Assembly (NCBI GenBank): GCA_023053545.1
Contig: JAKZAN010000002.1
Span: 1,534,375 to 1,598,374 of the forward strand
DNA: 64,000 nt
Origin: Lepidurus packardi
Taxonomy: Eukaryota > Arthropoda > Branchiopoda > Notostraca > Triopsidae
Direction: 5' to 3'
A program made the translations under genes and the position numbers. Shown one piece after another: positions 17,170-27,829 of this stretch. Within the stretch, counting starts at the first letter, position 1. Each line of letters opens with the position of its first letter. The notes beneath the pieces were generated by a model, which did not search any database, was not told the DNA's origin, and saw only the letters and a program-made list of their open reading frames with translations.

Positions 17170-20098
17170 GGAGTTGGCTTAAAAGCAGCAAAACACATAA
17201 ACCAACAGTGTTGCACGTGATCTGTATTTTTCTCCCCATGCTTTGCCGCGGCTGACGCCCGAGGGTGCTTAGAACCAAAAGAATAAATATTATGTGTTCA
17301 GTATGATTTTTGACAACTGAGAAATAAAACGGAATGGATATTGATATGACTAAAAACGTACAGTGAAAGTTGAATGTTACCCCAACAGCCTCATCCTTTG
17401 TTGTTTAGTAACAAGTTTTAACTAAGAAGACCATTGCCCGAATTATGCTTTTAATTAATACCTTAAGTAAAAAATAAAAACCTTAAATACAAAAAATAAA
17501 GGACGAGAAGTTCGAAACTTTTCTTTGGGAACGTATGATGCTGCTGCTGACTTTTTTCTTCGTTCCATTCTTCTTGTAAGACACCAAGTATGACTGGTAA
17601 ACTTATTACTTATGGTGTAACGAATATTACTTTGACCCATAGAATTTCCGGAGCTCTAAAATAGGAAAGCATTTTTTTCGTGACGGCCATATCGAGAGTT
17701 TCAAAGCGTATGATCGTATCCTTGATAAATGTATGCCCCGGAAAGAAAGGGAATGTTGTACTTGTGTAAGGATGTGTATTCGTATTAATTAACCTTGGTG
17801 TTGGGGGATTCTGTTTGGTATTTGACGTAAGTCTGTGATCTGACCTTATTCTACTTGTACTTGTACTGTTGATTGACCGCACTCGGACGACTTATTGTTG
17901 TATTGTACTTTCTATATTTGCGTCCTGAACTACCCGTATATAAGCTCCTACGGTTTCGAATACAGTCAGTTTATATTTGCTTAAACAATGGTTTTGGGAA
18001 AAAAGGTTCCTGTGTTGTGCTTTACTGAATAGACCAGGTTCGTTTGGACTGCTGCATTATAGCTAATTATCAAAGTCAGGCAGCAACCTTGATTAGCTTA
18101 TAAATGAGCTACATGACACTTGCCTTAGATCACAAGAATTACAATGACAAATGTAGGGCGTTTAGATTTGTTAAAGGAACTTGTTTTACTAGACTACTTT
18201 TTACAAGACCTCGAGTAGATTGTGTGATTGCTCGAAGAAATCTGTGCTTGTACCTATCCTGAATCCAAAAAGTTTTTATCCGCCTGAGGTAATCTCTAGA
18301 GAATTGGAGGCTGTATACAGCAAGTCAAGGAAGTGATCAGCTTACGCCAAGGGTAGCATAATTAAGGAATACTACTGTAGGAAACTGTTTTGGGCAAAAT
18401 AAGATTGTTTTGATTGTTTGGGCCGAGTGGATTCGGTCTTGGCACAACGGTAAGATCCTGCAAGTTTATTCAAACTATTCTTCGGTTAAATTGGTCAGTA
18501 ATCTACATCAGCGTCTAATCAAGACTGGGTGCTTGGCGGATTCGATTATATTAACAAGAGAACGCGCGTGAGACCTCAAGGGCCATTGGACCCGAAGAAG
18601 AAGAGGAACGTTTATAAAACGTTTGATCGGAATGTGCAGAATGGCTAAACAATATACAAAAGGAAATGTACAGTCAGAAGTAAACGGTGTGAATGAAAGA
18701 GAAAAGAGAAGTCGGAAGTCTGATCTGATACTTGATTTTTGGCATCTTGGAAGTGAGCTGTTCGTGGTCAGCTATAATTGTGTAGGGATTGTTCTTTACA
18801 CTACTACGTATGGAGGAACACCGTCGGCTATCTAGTGTCTTCCGCCTTCTATGCAACGCTATGTTTTAAGCCACATAACATTACATTCTTCGTATAAAAG
18901 CTAATAATCTTATTATAGCCAAATTTGATAAACTCCTATAGGGTATTGGAGGCTGTTTTTCAAAAAGTCTAGGAAGTGCTGGTTAAGTTAAGTCAATGCT
19001 GGCTTCTAAGGGATAAATGAAGGAACAAAATCAGGAAGTCAATAGAGAGGACAACTCAGAATGGGTCAAAAGAGGGCAACTTAGAATTTCCGATTAGGAA
19101 ACTCTGGAAGGGAATACACGGTGAGCTAACTTACCGACTTCGAAGAATAAGCAGCTTCTATAAGCATGGGTTAATGTTGTATTAATATAGGCTAAGTGTC
19201 TTTATTCTGTATGGCAAGCAAATTCACTCGTTACACAGGGTTAAAGTAATCACGGATCAAAAGTAAAAACTCGACTTTACTGTTCGCACTCTGGTACACG
19301 ACTTGCCTTCTCTAGCTCTCGTACGTGACTCATCCTACTACCACAGTATTTATTTTTTCAAACGTAGTCTACCTGGGTACAACTTTTTCCGAGGTTTGCG
19401 AAATGTGCTTATTTGTCAACTTGCGCTTCAGTTAATGAGAATTAGGGTGTCTACACGGGGTTTAATGGAAATTAACCAATGTTCTTAGAACTTGAAACAA
19501 TCTCAAGAATTGGAAAGCTTAATCGATGGCTAAAATTTAATTCAGGTTCGCAACGAGATGTTTATTGAACTCATGGAGAAGGATTGGGCGTCTTTTTCAC
19601 CTTTATTTGGACTTCATTTGGAAAAAAACTAGAATAAATGAGCCCAGTTTGGATTTGATATGGCCCACCAAAAAGAAGTACAGATGAAAACCCAACAGAA
19701 GTGAGTAAAATTCTCAAAATATTTACCACTCTGAAATAAAAACTCGAAATGTGGTCCGTTTTCGCCGTTTATTGACACGACAGAGAGAATAGACGTAGAT
19801 TGTTTGCAAAAGACACATAGCCCATCAGCTATGTAGTGTCTTCTTCTATCAACACTATTAAACCGCATGGCAAATTCTTCATATAAGCCAAATTTGGAAG
19901 ACAAAGTTTGAGGTAGAAAAGCCTAAAAACAAGTAGTGGGTGCGGGGCAATAGCAAAAGTAAGGAAGATTCTGGAAAAAGCAGAAAAGATTGTGTAGCCT
20001 ACGTACCGTGGGAAGAGAAGACAGGAAGGGAGTACACGGTGAGCATATTGACATGAATACGGCAATAAAATGCGAAGTCAATCAAAAAATTGCTATTG
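17170..20098. other. segment downstream of the OTU/ZnF gene, no gene recognised
   Basis: No long open frame. Weak repeats of one motif family occur near 18300, 18945 and 19810 (GGAGGCTGT...TCAAGGAAGTG; CTATSTAGTGTCTTC), which suggest old internal duplication. May include the 3' UTR of the gene at 20099-23944. Confidence 0.5.
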
Positions 20099-23000
20099 CT
20101 AATTAGTATTGCTTTGCGAAATGCAAAGCAATACTACATTATCCCTTTCATTAACACAGACAAGGCATATGTACTGAATATCATGTAAGTCGTCCATTGG
20201 TATACTATTTAGGCATAAATCTGGCTGCTGCTTGTGAGCGCAAGTTATATGAAACCAAGACTTACACACGCTGCAACAAACCCAAGTAATATCATCATCA
20301 AGGTCGTCATCAGGATCGTTTCGTTTGCTGCAACCAGCGCAGAGTTGCGGTACGATGTCATCTAAAACGTCGGATGGCTGATCGCTAAATCCATGTCTTA
20401 GAAAGACATTCGATGGTTTGTTATTGTACGGCTTGCGCGTCCGATGAAATTCTCTTTGAGGTATAAATTTGGCATTAGAACGGACGTCAGTTAATTTTTC
20501 GAACGTCTCTTTTACTATCTTTTCCTCTGGTGGTCTACTGTTAACAAGTCTTGCTGTAGCCACAAGAATCTCCAAATCACGGATGGCTCCAGGATCAGTT
20601 GTTAACGTATTAAGAATCTCGCGCAAGTCTCTACGAATGTTTGCCAAGGAAACGGCTGGCGGTTTAGTTGTTCTAGCTAACTTTTCTAGCTGGGCATTTT
20701 CAGCGATCTGTTGCTCTACTAATGCCGCTCCTATGACACGTGAATGACGCAGATTGTCACTTAAAACTGGGGTAACTCTATGGATATGCTTGCAGACACC
20801 TTCATCTGCAACATTTTGCTTTTTATACAGAAATACCGGATTATATTCCTCTGTTGCCATTTGTTGGATCCACAAGTCAACGCTCTCAGAATCGATCTTA
20901 TGTTTCCGGAAAACGCTCGGGTTTTTCTGAGCTATGTTATGTAAATCTTTCATGGTAACGGCCTGATCCCTAGAAAGTACATCACTGGTGATGGGTTCTG
21001 CCATACAACACTCAACAATTTTGCGTTTAGGGATTCCGATCATAAGCTTATGTTGTAATTCTTCTTCTGTTCCCTTATGAAGGCGACAACGACCTGGTAA
21101 ACGATCATGGCCAACATGAGTTAGGCAACATGTAACCTTAATTCTTTTTGTAAGGTGCGATACTAGCGCAATTATAAAGCTGGTACAACGGACACCCGTA
21201 CAACAAGACTTTAGTCGCTTCAAGGCACGTTTGCCTGTACCCCGATTTTTATACGAGAAAGAGCGATTGCACACGTAGGTTGTTATACTGTAACTAGTGC
21301 ACTTCCGAGCTCCCCTTCGATTACGGAAACTAACACAAGCATTTCTTTCGATCTCTGTTTTCCACGACATGAAACTGTTCTCGTTAGAAAAACTGAATTT
21401 CTCTAGTTGGCAGGACAAACCATGTTTATTGTTAACATGCTTAACATAAGACGTCAGATGTGACAGCTTCTCTTCACAGCCAGGGTGATAGCAAATTATT
21501 CTTGGTTTCTGTTCGAGCTTTCTCTTTTTTCTAGCAACGTTACAGAATTCGTCGTCAGAATCGATGACTAAAGTACTGCAATTAATGGTATCAGCAGACA
21601 CGCTACCACTAACACTGCTCTGAAACGCAGAATTTATTACTGGGTCGTAAGTCGGCTCTGACTGATCTAACTCGACTAAGATGTGCAATTGCTGCTTGTC
21701 AACTGAAATCACGTTTAAGGAATGCTCCTTGTCTACCGGGCCAATTAAGGGGATCTCCTCAGAAGTACGTGTTTCTTCTAATTCAAGAGAATGAACTAAT
21801 TCTACATGACGGGTGAGCATGTCTGTTCTAGAAAACTGCAAACTACACTGTGGGCACTCAAAACTAGACTTGCTACATCTTTTCTTTTCTATATGCAACT
21901 TCAAATTGCTCTTCCTTGTGAAAACGGTTTTACAGTCTTCGCACGTAAAGCCCTTAGATCCTTGCTCGGCAAGCAAAATTTGACTAGAGCCTAATTCAAG
22001 AGAATGAACTAATTCTACATGACGGGTGAGCATGTCTGCTCTAGAAAACTGCAAACTACACTGCGGGCACTCAAAACTAGACTTGCTACATCTTTTCTTT
22101 TCTATATGCAACTTCAAATTGCTCTTCTTTGTGAAAACGGTTTTACAGTCTTCGCACGTAAAGCCCTTAGATCCTTGCTCGGCAAGCAAAATTTGACTAG
22201 AGCCTAATTCAAGAGAATGAACTAATTCTACATGACGGGTGAGCATGTCTGCTCTAGAAAATTGCAAACTACACTGCGGGCACTCAAAAGTAGACTTGCT
22301 ACATCTTTTCTTTTCTATGTGCACCTTTAAAGTGCTCTTCCTTGTGAAAACGGTTTTACACTCTTCGCAAATAAAGCCCTTAGATCCTTGCTCGGCAAGC
22401 AGAATTTGACTAGAGCCCAATTCAAGAGTATGAACTAAGTCTACATGACGGGTGAGCATGTCTGCTCTAGAAAATTGCAAACTACACTGCGGGCACTCAA
22501 AAGTAGACTTGCTACATCTTTTCTTTTCTATGTGCACCTTTAAAGTGCTCTTCCTTGTGAAAACGGTTTTACAGTCTTCGCAAATAAAGCCCTTAGATCC
22601 TTGCTCGGCAAGCAGAATTTGACTAGAGCTTTGTTTTCCTAGCTGAAACTTGCAGCGCTTGTTTATGTGATTCTCCAAATTTTGATTTGTTTTGAACGTA
22701 GTTTCACATCCCTTGCACGAAAATTTTGAAGGCCCTTGCTTGGTATGAGATACTACTCTGCCTGACTTCACACCAGGTGTTTTACCATTCGATGAAATGG
22801 CTTTAGTGACATTTTCTTCGTGCTCTCCATTATTTGCGGCAAAAGCTTTTGGGACAGACAATTCAAAATCTGAGCTTGAATTTTCATGCGAGAACGACTC
22901 GCGAAGCCCTGAACTAACAGCGCTACTACTATTTTGCATAGAGCTGCAAAAAGAAACTGCAACAGGTGTTATCACATTTGCAGTTTCAATTGGATGACTG

Positions 23001-23944
23001 GGAATAACTGACGCAGTTTCTACCACATCAAGAACCGGAAGAGTGCAGTTCTCTGACAAAAAGAGGGGTGACTGACTAGCACGCTCAATCACAGGCACAA
23101 AATGATTGGGATTCCAGGATGTTGGAGGGACTAAACGTCCATTTTCCTTCTTCGTGAAGTTTGCCAAAAGCCCAGTCCACAAAATTCGAATAGTTTCAGA
23201 GGAAACGGCTTGGTGAAAACCGCTTGGTGAAAACGTCTCGTTTAAAAAATTCGCTTGATGAGATGCTCTGATTCCATCCGCTTTCGGATAAACTGACTCC
23301 ACGGCTATCTTACAAACATTAGCCAAAGCTGGGAATGCAAGTATGCTCGAATATTCCCGATCCCTGGCGTGTTCCATGGAATAGTACTTAAAACAGTCTT
23401 CCGCCGGTGGAATACCTGTAGGGCACACTGAGTCAACGCCCGTGAATTTAACACGGTCGAAAGTGAATCCTGAGTACTCGACTAGGGTTCCAATTTGTTT
23501 CATCGAGAGGTATCCTGCCGACTCCCTGGAGTACAACTCATAATTGGTTGCTAATTCGACCACAACTCGGCAGCGCAACTCAACGGCATGCCTTTGGTTG
23601 CCGAACAAAGACAAAGAAGCGGAATTGTAGAAACAATTCCCATCTCCATTGCTGCACAAAGCTAAACATTCGCTCAAACGCTCGGGCAAAGTACTGGAAG
23701 CAGTTGTGTCAATTTGGTCAATATTAAAACTCTGAGATTGCCATATTGCCATACGCTTCGGGAGAGGGTAAGCATCGAACTCTGTTTTCTTTGAAAAACA
23801 CGCCTGCCTAAACTTCTCAAAATGTTCGTTACTAATCAGTATGGGCGCTCTTGAAGAACTATCGTAGGCCGACGCAGGCAAATTTGCTCTACGTTCAAGA
23901 TCGCGTAGACAATTTTTAAAAAACTGCGCCCTTGATTTACTCAT
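20099..23944 (-). CDS. OTU protease-like / C2H2 zinc-finger array / FAR1-like / PHD finger protein (1281 aa)
   Basis: One uninterrupted frame from ATG 23944. Residues about 95-290 form an OTU cysteine-protease-like (vertnin-like) domain with the nucleophile motif DGNCFYNS (101-108) and a C-terminal NPNHFVPV with the expected His (281). Residues about 408-720 hold one C2HC finger, then four tandem 71-aa units of two C2H2 fingers each; one more finger lies near 820-845. Residues about 885-1065 resemble the FAR1/MULE N-terminal zinc region, ending EEYNPVFLYKKQNVADEG. Directly after comes CKHIHRV, which looks like the end of a SWIM finger. A PHD-like C4HC3 finger (CAGC, CCSVC, HITC, CLVC) closes the protein. 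In MULE transposases the DDE domain lies between the FAR1 and SWIM parts; here it is absent without breaking the frame. Probably a transposon-derived regulator or internally deleted transposase. Function not shown. Confidence 0.85.
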   Translation of the reverse strand: MSKSRAQFFKNCLRDLERRANLPASAYDSSSRAPILISNEHFEKFRQACFSKKTEFDAYPLPKRMAIWQSQSFNIDQIDTTASSTLPERLSECLALCSNGDGNCFYNSASLSLFGNQRHAVELRCRVVVELATNYELYSRESAGYLSMKQIGTLVEYSGFTFDRVKFTGVDSVCPTGIPPAEDCFKYYSMEHARDREYSSILAFPALANVCKIAVESVYPKADGIRASHQANFLNETFSPSGFHQAVSSETIRILWTGLLANFTKKENGRLVPPTSWNPNHFVPVIERASQSPLFLSENCTLPVLDVVETASVIPSHPIETANVITPVAVSFCSSMQNSSSAVSSGLRESFSHENSSSDFELSVPKAFAANNGEHEENVTKAISSNGKTPGVKSGRVVSHTKQGPSKFSCKGCETTFKTNQNLENHINKRCKFQLGKQSSSQILLAEQGSKGFICEDCKTVFTRKSTLKVHIEKKRCSKSTFECPQCSLQFSRADMLTRHVDLVHTLELGSSQILLAEQGSKGFICEECKTVFTRKSTLKVHIEKKRCSKSTFECPQCSLQFSRADMLTRHVELVHSLELGSSQILLAEQGSKGFTCEDCKTVFTKKSNLKLHIEKKRCSKSSFECPQCSLQFSRADMLTRHVELVHSLELGSSQILLAEQGSKGFTCEDCKTVFTRKSNLKLHIEKKRCSKSSFECPQCSLQFSRTDMLTRHVELVHSLELEETRTSEEIPLIGPVDKEHSLNVISVDKQQLHILVELDQSEPTYDPVINSAFQSSVSGSVSADTINCSTLVIDSDDEFCNVARKKRKLEQKPRIICYHPGCEEKLSHLTSYVKHVNNKHGLSCQLEKFSFSNENSFMSWKTEIERNACVSFRNRRGARKCTSYSITTYVCNRSFSYKNRGTGKRALKRLKSCCTGVRCTSFIIALVSHLTKRIKVTCCLTHVGHDRLPGRCRLHKGTEEELQHKLMIGIPKRKIVECCMAEPITSDVLSRDQAVTMKDLHNIAQKNPSVFRKHKIDSESVDLWIQQMATEEYNPVFLYKKQNVADEGVCKHIHRVTPVLSDNLRHSRVIGAALVEQQIAENAQLEKLARTTKPPAVSLANIRRDLREILNTLTTDPGAIRDLEILVATARLVNSRPPEEKIVKETFEKLTDVRSNAKFIPQREFHRTRKPYNNKPSNVFLRHGFSDQPSDVLDDIVPQLCAGCSKRNDPDDDLDDDITWVCCSVCKSWFHITCAHKQQPDLCLNSIPMDDLHDIQYICLVCVNERDNVVLLCISQSNTN
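21770..22640 (-). repeat. four tandem 213-bp units coding for zinc-finger pairs
   Basis: Units step by exactly 213 bp (71 codons) and are nearly identical. Each gives SSQILLAEQGSKGF, then a finger FxCEDCKTVF...H, then a finger FECPQCSLQF...H. Differences include ST/SN and FIC/FTC, so this is a recent in-frame expansion. Confidence 0.95.
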
Positions 23945-24259
23945 ATTAGTAAAGAGAGAAAGGGTTAATCTGTTAGAAGAAAAAAGTCAAATAATCTAAT
24001 CCAGGGTTAAGAGGAAAAAAAATAATCCGGGTTAAAGACGAACAGAACTAAATAATCAATCCAAGAAAAAAGTCAAATGGAAACACAGAATGCAATAAAA
24101 AATAACCTTACTGAAAAATCTAATCCAAGGTTAAGAGGAACTACATTAAATAATTACTCCGGGTTAGAAGAACTACACTATAAGGCACTACGCTACAATT
24201 GCTAGCTAACATGCGAAACACAGTGAAGGACTGAAGGAAGAATGGTTCAATGCAACGGC

Positions 24260-24267
24260 CTTATATA
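24260..24267 (-). promoter_or_regulatory. TATA-like box upstream of the OTU/ZnF gene
   Basis: TATATAAG on the minus strand about 320 bp before the ATG at 23944, between that gene and the decamer inverted repeat. Inferred only from sequence and position. Confidence 0.4.
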
Positions 24268-24322
24268 GTGTGCTGCGGCATGGAACCCTCGCAGCGGATC
24301 GCTAGCCCCTCCCCTAACATGG

Positions 24323-24392
24323 CTGAACCCGCTTTTATGCGAGTTGCAGCGGCTTGCAGCGGCTTGCAGCGGTTGCCGCGGGCTAGAAGAAG
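24323..24392 (-). repeat. right inverted repeat (decamers), between two divergent genes
   Basis: Reverse complement of 17100-17168. It sits 38 bp before the ATG of the THAP gene and about 380 bp before the ATG of the OTU/ZnF gene, so it may serve as their shared promoter as well as an element end. Confidence 0.88.
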
Positions 24393-24430
24393 GGTTGTGA
24401 TAGCCAATCCACCTAAGTTTTAGTGAAAAA

Positions 24431-25159
24431 ATGGCAAGTAAGCTGCCATCAGAGTCGATTACTAAAAGTTCTGTTAACCAGTGTGCTGCTTACGGTTGTA
24501 AAAACTATGTTACTGCTGGTGTAGCGATGTATAAATTCCCAAAAGATGCACAAAGAAGACGGCAATGGGTTTTGCAAGTACAAAGGACTAGGGCTGATTT
24601 TGTGGAAGCCCAAATGAGCAAGTGGGTGTCTCTCTGTGGTGATCATTTCACCGAAGATCAATTCGACAGTAGTGTTGATCGACAGTTAGCAATGGGACTT
24701 AGGGCAAAACGTCGTGGTAGGAGTTTGTTGCCAACCGCTATCCCTACTAAGTTTGATAGGCCGGCTACTGTGTCTGGGGTGCGAAGTCCACCCAAACCTC
24801 GGAAAACCTCAGCTATTGAGAAAAGACAACGCCATAACGTAAATATACTCCAACGTTTGAAGACCAAATAGGGTAATGACATATGCACGTTTTAGATTAT
24901 CCAAGAATTGCTGCTTCAAAGCGAAAGTACAAGTTCTGTCCCAACAGTTGCCACAAGCACTTGTACGTCAGACACGCTGCCTGACTTAGTTTTTTCGGAG
25001 TCCACACCCGCAATTGATCTGGAAAACAATGAAGAAGAAGTGACTTTGGCCGAAGCTAACATGAAAGATTTCTCTTGTCAATTTTCCGGAGTTAGGGAGG
25101 CCGGTCGAATCTTTCAAAATCGTCTGACAGGCTTTAAAATGGTCTCAAAAAATCCGTGA
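24431..25159 (+). CDS. THAP-domain protein, two exons (223 aa)
   Basis: The THAP zinc finger binds DNA and occurs in P-element and Harbinger-like transposases and in domesticated regulators. The start ATGGCAAGTAAG leads to CAAYGC (C-x4-C), FPKDAQRRRQW with the invariant Trp, LCGDHF (C-x2-H) and the closing Pro in TAIPTKF: the full C2CH set within residues about 18-105. Proposed exons 24431-24838 and 24896-25159 with a 57-bp GT-AG intron join RQRHN to IIQELLLQSES in frame. Without splicing, the frame stops at 24870. The tail is acidic and Ser/Thr-rich, and no DDE domain follows. It diverges from the OTU/ZnF gene. Confidence 0.8.
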
Positions 25160-26587
25160 TTTTTTTGTAAGATTTATAGTGGAAAAACTAAGAAAATCGG
25201 ACAGATAGTTTTTGAGATAAAGCACTTTATATGGTCATTTTTGAGGGGGAAAACGTCCGCATTTCCTGTGTTAAAAGAAAAATCAGAAGTCGTCGAGGTC
25301 AGAGTTGGCTGTGCTAGCAAGCTATTCCCTGAGCAACCCCACTCCACCCAGTTTTACCACCCCCTGCTACTCTTTTCCGTCCCTGTTCGCTCTAATCCCC
25401 TTAATTTGTCCAAATTGGTTAAAGAACAAGCGGTGTGTTCTAATGTACTTTATATTAACCTGTGAACTAATAAGCCACTTCACTAGTACGTATAAATATT
25501 ACTATTATGCTTTATTTACTTACAGCTTCAACTGTCTTAAACATGGTGTGTTTAGAACCCGCATTCTCGAACCGCGAACTCGGTTTCAGTTTGGTGCAGT
25601 TGCCGCGAACAGATGTTTGTTACCGGTGTTCTAGATCTTTTTAAACAAATTATATCACTCACATAAATAGGCCATCATTGATATGATCGGCGTTGACCCT
25701 AAATTGGCAGTGATTTGATTGATTTTTTTCGGAAAATTTACAGATCTGATCCAGAACACTGCATGTTACAGCATCTAGCAAAAATTATAGAACCAAAATA
25801 AAAAAAAAATCATCGTCAAAGATCTTTTTCATATCATATTTTTTATTATTATTACTTTTTTTATATTAAAGTAATTTACATAAGCGCACGTCACAGGAAT
25901 TTACAAAAGAAACGGCAAAATTGACAAAATTAAAACATTACAAATTTAGGAAATGGAAGAAAATACGAAGTAGGGCGCGGGATCGTAATATAATAGATGG
26001 GGCGATGGAGTTGGGTTTTCGTCACAAATTCTATCACAAAATATATACTACTTATACTTACCAAATAAAAAAAACCTTACATATTTCCCTCTAAAATTCT
26101 TTCATGTCCGGCATATAACCAGAAACTATAGGTTAATTGCGAAAAACTGTGTTCGGATTAGTGCTGGGCGTCCATTCCTTGATGTTGATCTTGATGTTTC
26201 CCGTGGTGATCTTTCTTTTATTATGTGCTCCATTCACGGCGTCGATGTGGAGATGCTGCTGTTTGTGATGTAGCATTAACGCGTTTATAACACAGCGTCT
26301 AAAGGTCATCCTTGACCTTAAAGTATTCTGTTTATTGTTATTTACTTTTCACATGGGATAACCTGAAAATGTATAACACAAATACATTATTTTCTTAACA
26401 GAACCTGAGGTTTAAGCTTTTAATTATAACCTGGTTTTTTCAAACTTATCGCTCCACATTGCTTTGTGAATATCGTGATTTGTGTCTCCGCGTGCCATTA
26501 AGTACATTACTGCGCACTCACAAGATCGATTCATCCTGCGATTATTACTTATAGAGCCAAAGATATATGTATATCTTGGAATTATAG
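25160..26587. other. no gene seen
   Basis: AT-rich sequence after the THAP gene, with short frames only and no family motif on either strand. Confidence 0.5.
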
Positions 26588-27800
26588 TTACTTATACATC
26601 ACTGCCAGTTCCTTTATTATTGGGTCGATTTTTACGCCGTTGTCGCCAACTGTTAGTTTCGATGTAGCATTGCTATATATATCATGTGGATTATATGCTG
26701 CTGAACTTGCAGATGACCTTGCCATGATATAGAGGATACGATACTCAATAAAGTAACCGCTTTTTGAAGCTGTTCCATAGCTTTCTGCGCCGAGTTCCGA
26801 AATTCCTCCATGAAACGGGGCAAGATGGGAATCTTTCAAATGGGTGAGATCTATACCAAATTCAACTCAGGTTCATCATCGTTAATAAAACGAAACATAT
26901 ATTACTTTAAACGTTAAAGATATCGATTCCACTCACTTCTCCCATTCCTTTGATACATAATGCTTCTGTTTTTCTGCAGGAAAGTCCCACACGGCGTGGA
27001 CCATGATAATTGCAAAAGAACCATCAGCTGCTCCCTCATAGTTCAGTTGCATAGGGATACCCGACCATTTTTTGAACAGCATACTTGCCATACAGTCCAG
27101 TCATTGAAGATGTCCATGCCGTTCATGCAAGAATCGACGACATTCTCCAAAAAAGGTTCCAATTAACTCATCCTTTTTGAAGCGTATAAAATATAAATAA
27201 ACTAGAAAATCCCATTTTGATATTACTATAGCGTTTTTTGATCCAATATATGCCCTTTAATCATGTTGTTAATCAACTTTGCGTCACAACGGTATCTGTG
27301 CAACATGCTAATTTGCAGAAATTTGCCAGCTTGGAAGGAAAGCTCTGTTGGTTTGCTATACAACAAAGTGAAAATGCGACGATAATCGAGTTCAGTAACA
27401 AAGCCGTCGAAATGCCTATAAGCATAACATATACTAGATAATTAGTATTAGTAAAAAATCATAAATTATTGGTACTTCTCTTGATTTCGTCCAGAAGCAG
27501 TAACGCTTTGACAGCAACACGCTCGATCTCGGGGTACATTCCGATTCCCGTAACGTTGCAGACGATAAACTGCTGGACTAAAGTTGGGTTTATAATGCCA
27601 AGCAAATTAGGTCACTTTTGATTAAATGAAGGGATTTTTACCGAATACATTTTCCTTCAATATTAACACGTCATAAGAATAAGTGTCTCATGCGTTCGAA
27701 ACATTCCAATTTGAGTTCACCAAGATCCAACAAATGTTCTTTAAGCCGGTCAAGCATTTAAGAGTCAGCAGTACGGGATTGACCAACGGCAATATCATTG
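26588..27800 (-). pseudogene. decayed multi-exon gene of unknown family
   Basis: Four minus-strand pieces look like exons of one protein. About 27790-27650 gives DRLKEHLLDLGELKLECFER. 27600-27490 gives QQFIVCNVTGIGMYPEIERV ending at GT. 27425-27240 gives HFDGFVTELDYRRIFTLLYS. 27165-26955 gives NYEGAADGSFAIIMVHAVWD and ends AA|GTGAGT. 26850-26588 gives LTHLKDSHLAPFHGGISELG, stopping after KELAVMYK. Stops and shifts lie between and within pieces. I do not recognise the family. The regular spacing and splice-like borders argue for a former host gene. Confidence 0.5.
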
Positions 27801-27829
27801 GAGATCGATAATTCTTTTACTGTCCTTTA

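Larger units (their letters stand above)
17090..24392. mobile_element. 7.3 kb segment bounded by decamer-built inverted repeats (putative MULE-related element)
   Basis: Left repeat 17100-17168 and right repeat 24323-24392 are reverse complements over about 65 bp. Each holds three to four head-to-tail copies of a GCCGCTGCAA decamer and then CTCGCATAAAAGCGGGTT. Between them lies the 1281-aa OTU/zinc-finger gene (minus strand). No transposase catalytic domain was found. The gene's FAR1-like and CKHIH parts point to a Mutator-like (MULE) origin, which would fit TIRs and 9-bp target duplications, but no convincing target duplication was seen. The alternative is an inverted duplicate of a bidirectional promoter. 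Confidence 0.5.

Noticed and set aside
18590-18640. DPKKKRNV, an SV40-like nuclear localisation signal
   Set aside because: Short open stretch with no exon borders or homology; likely chance.
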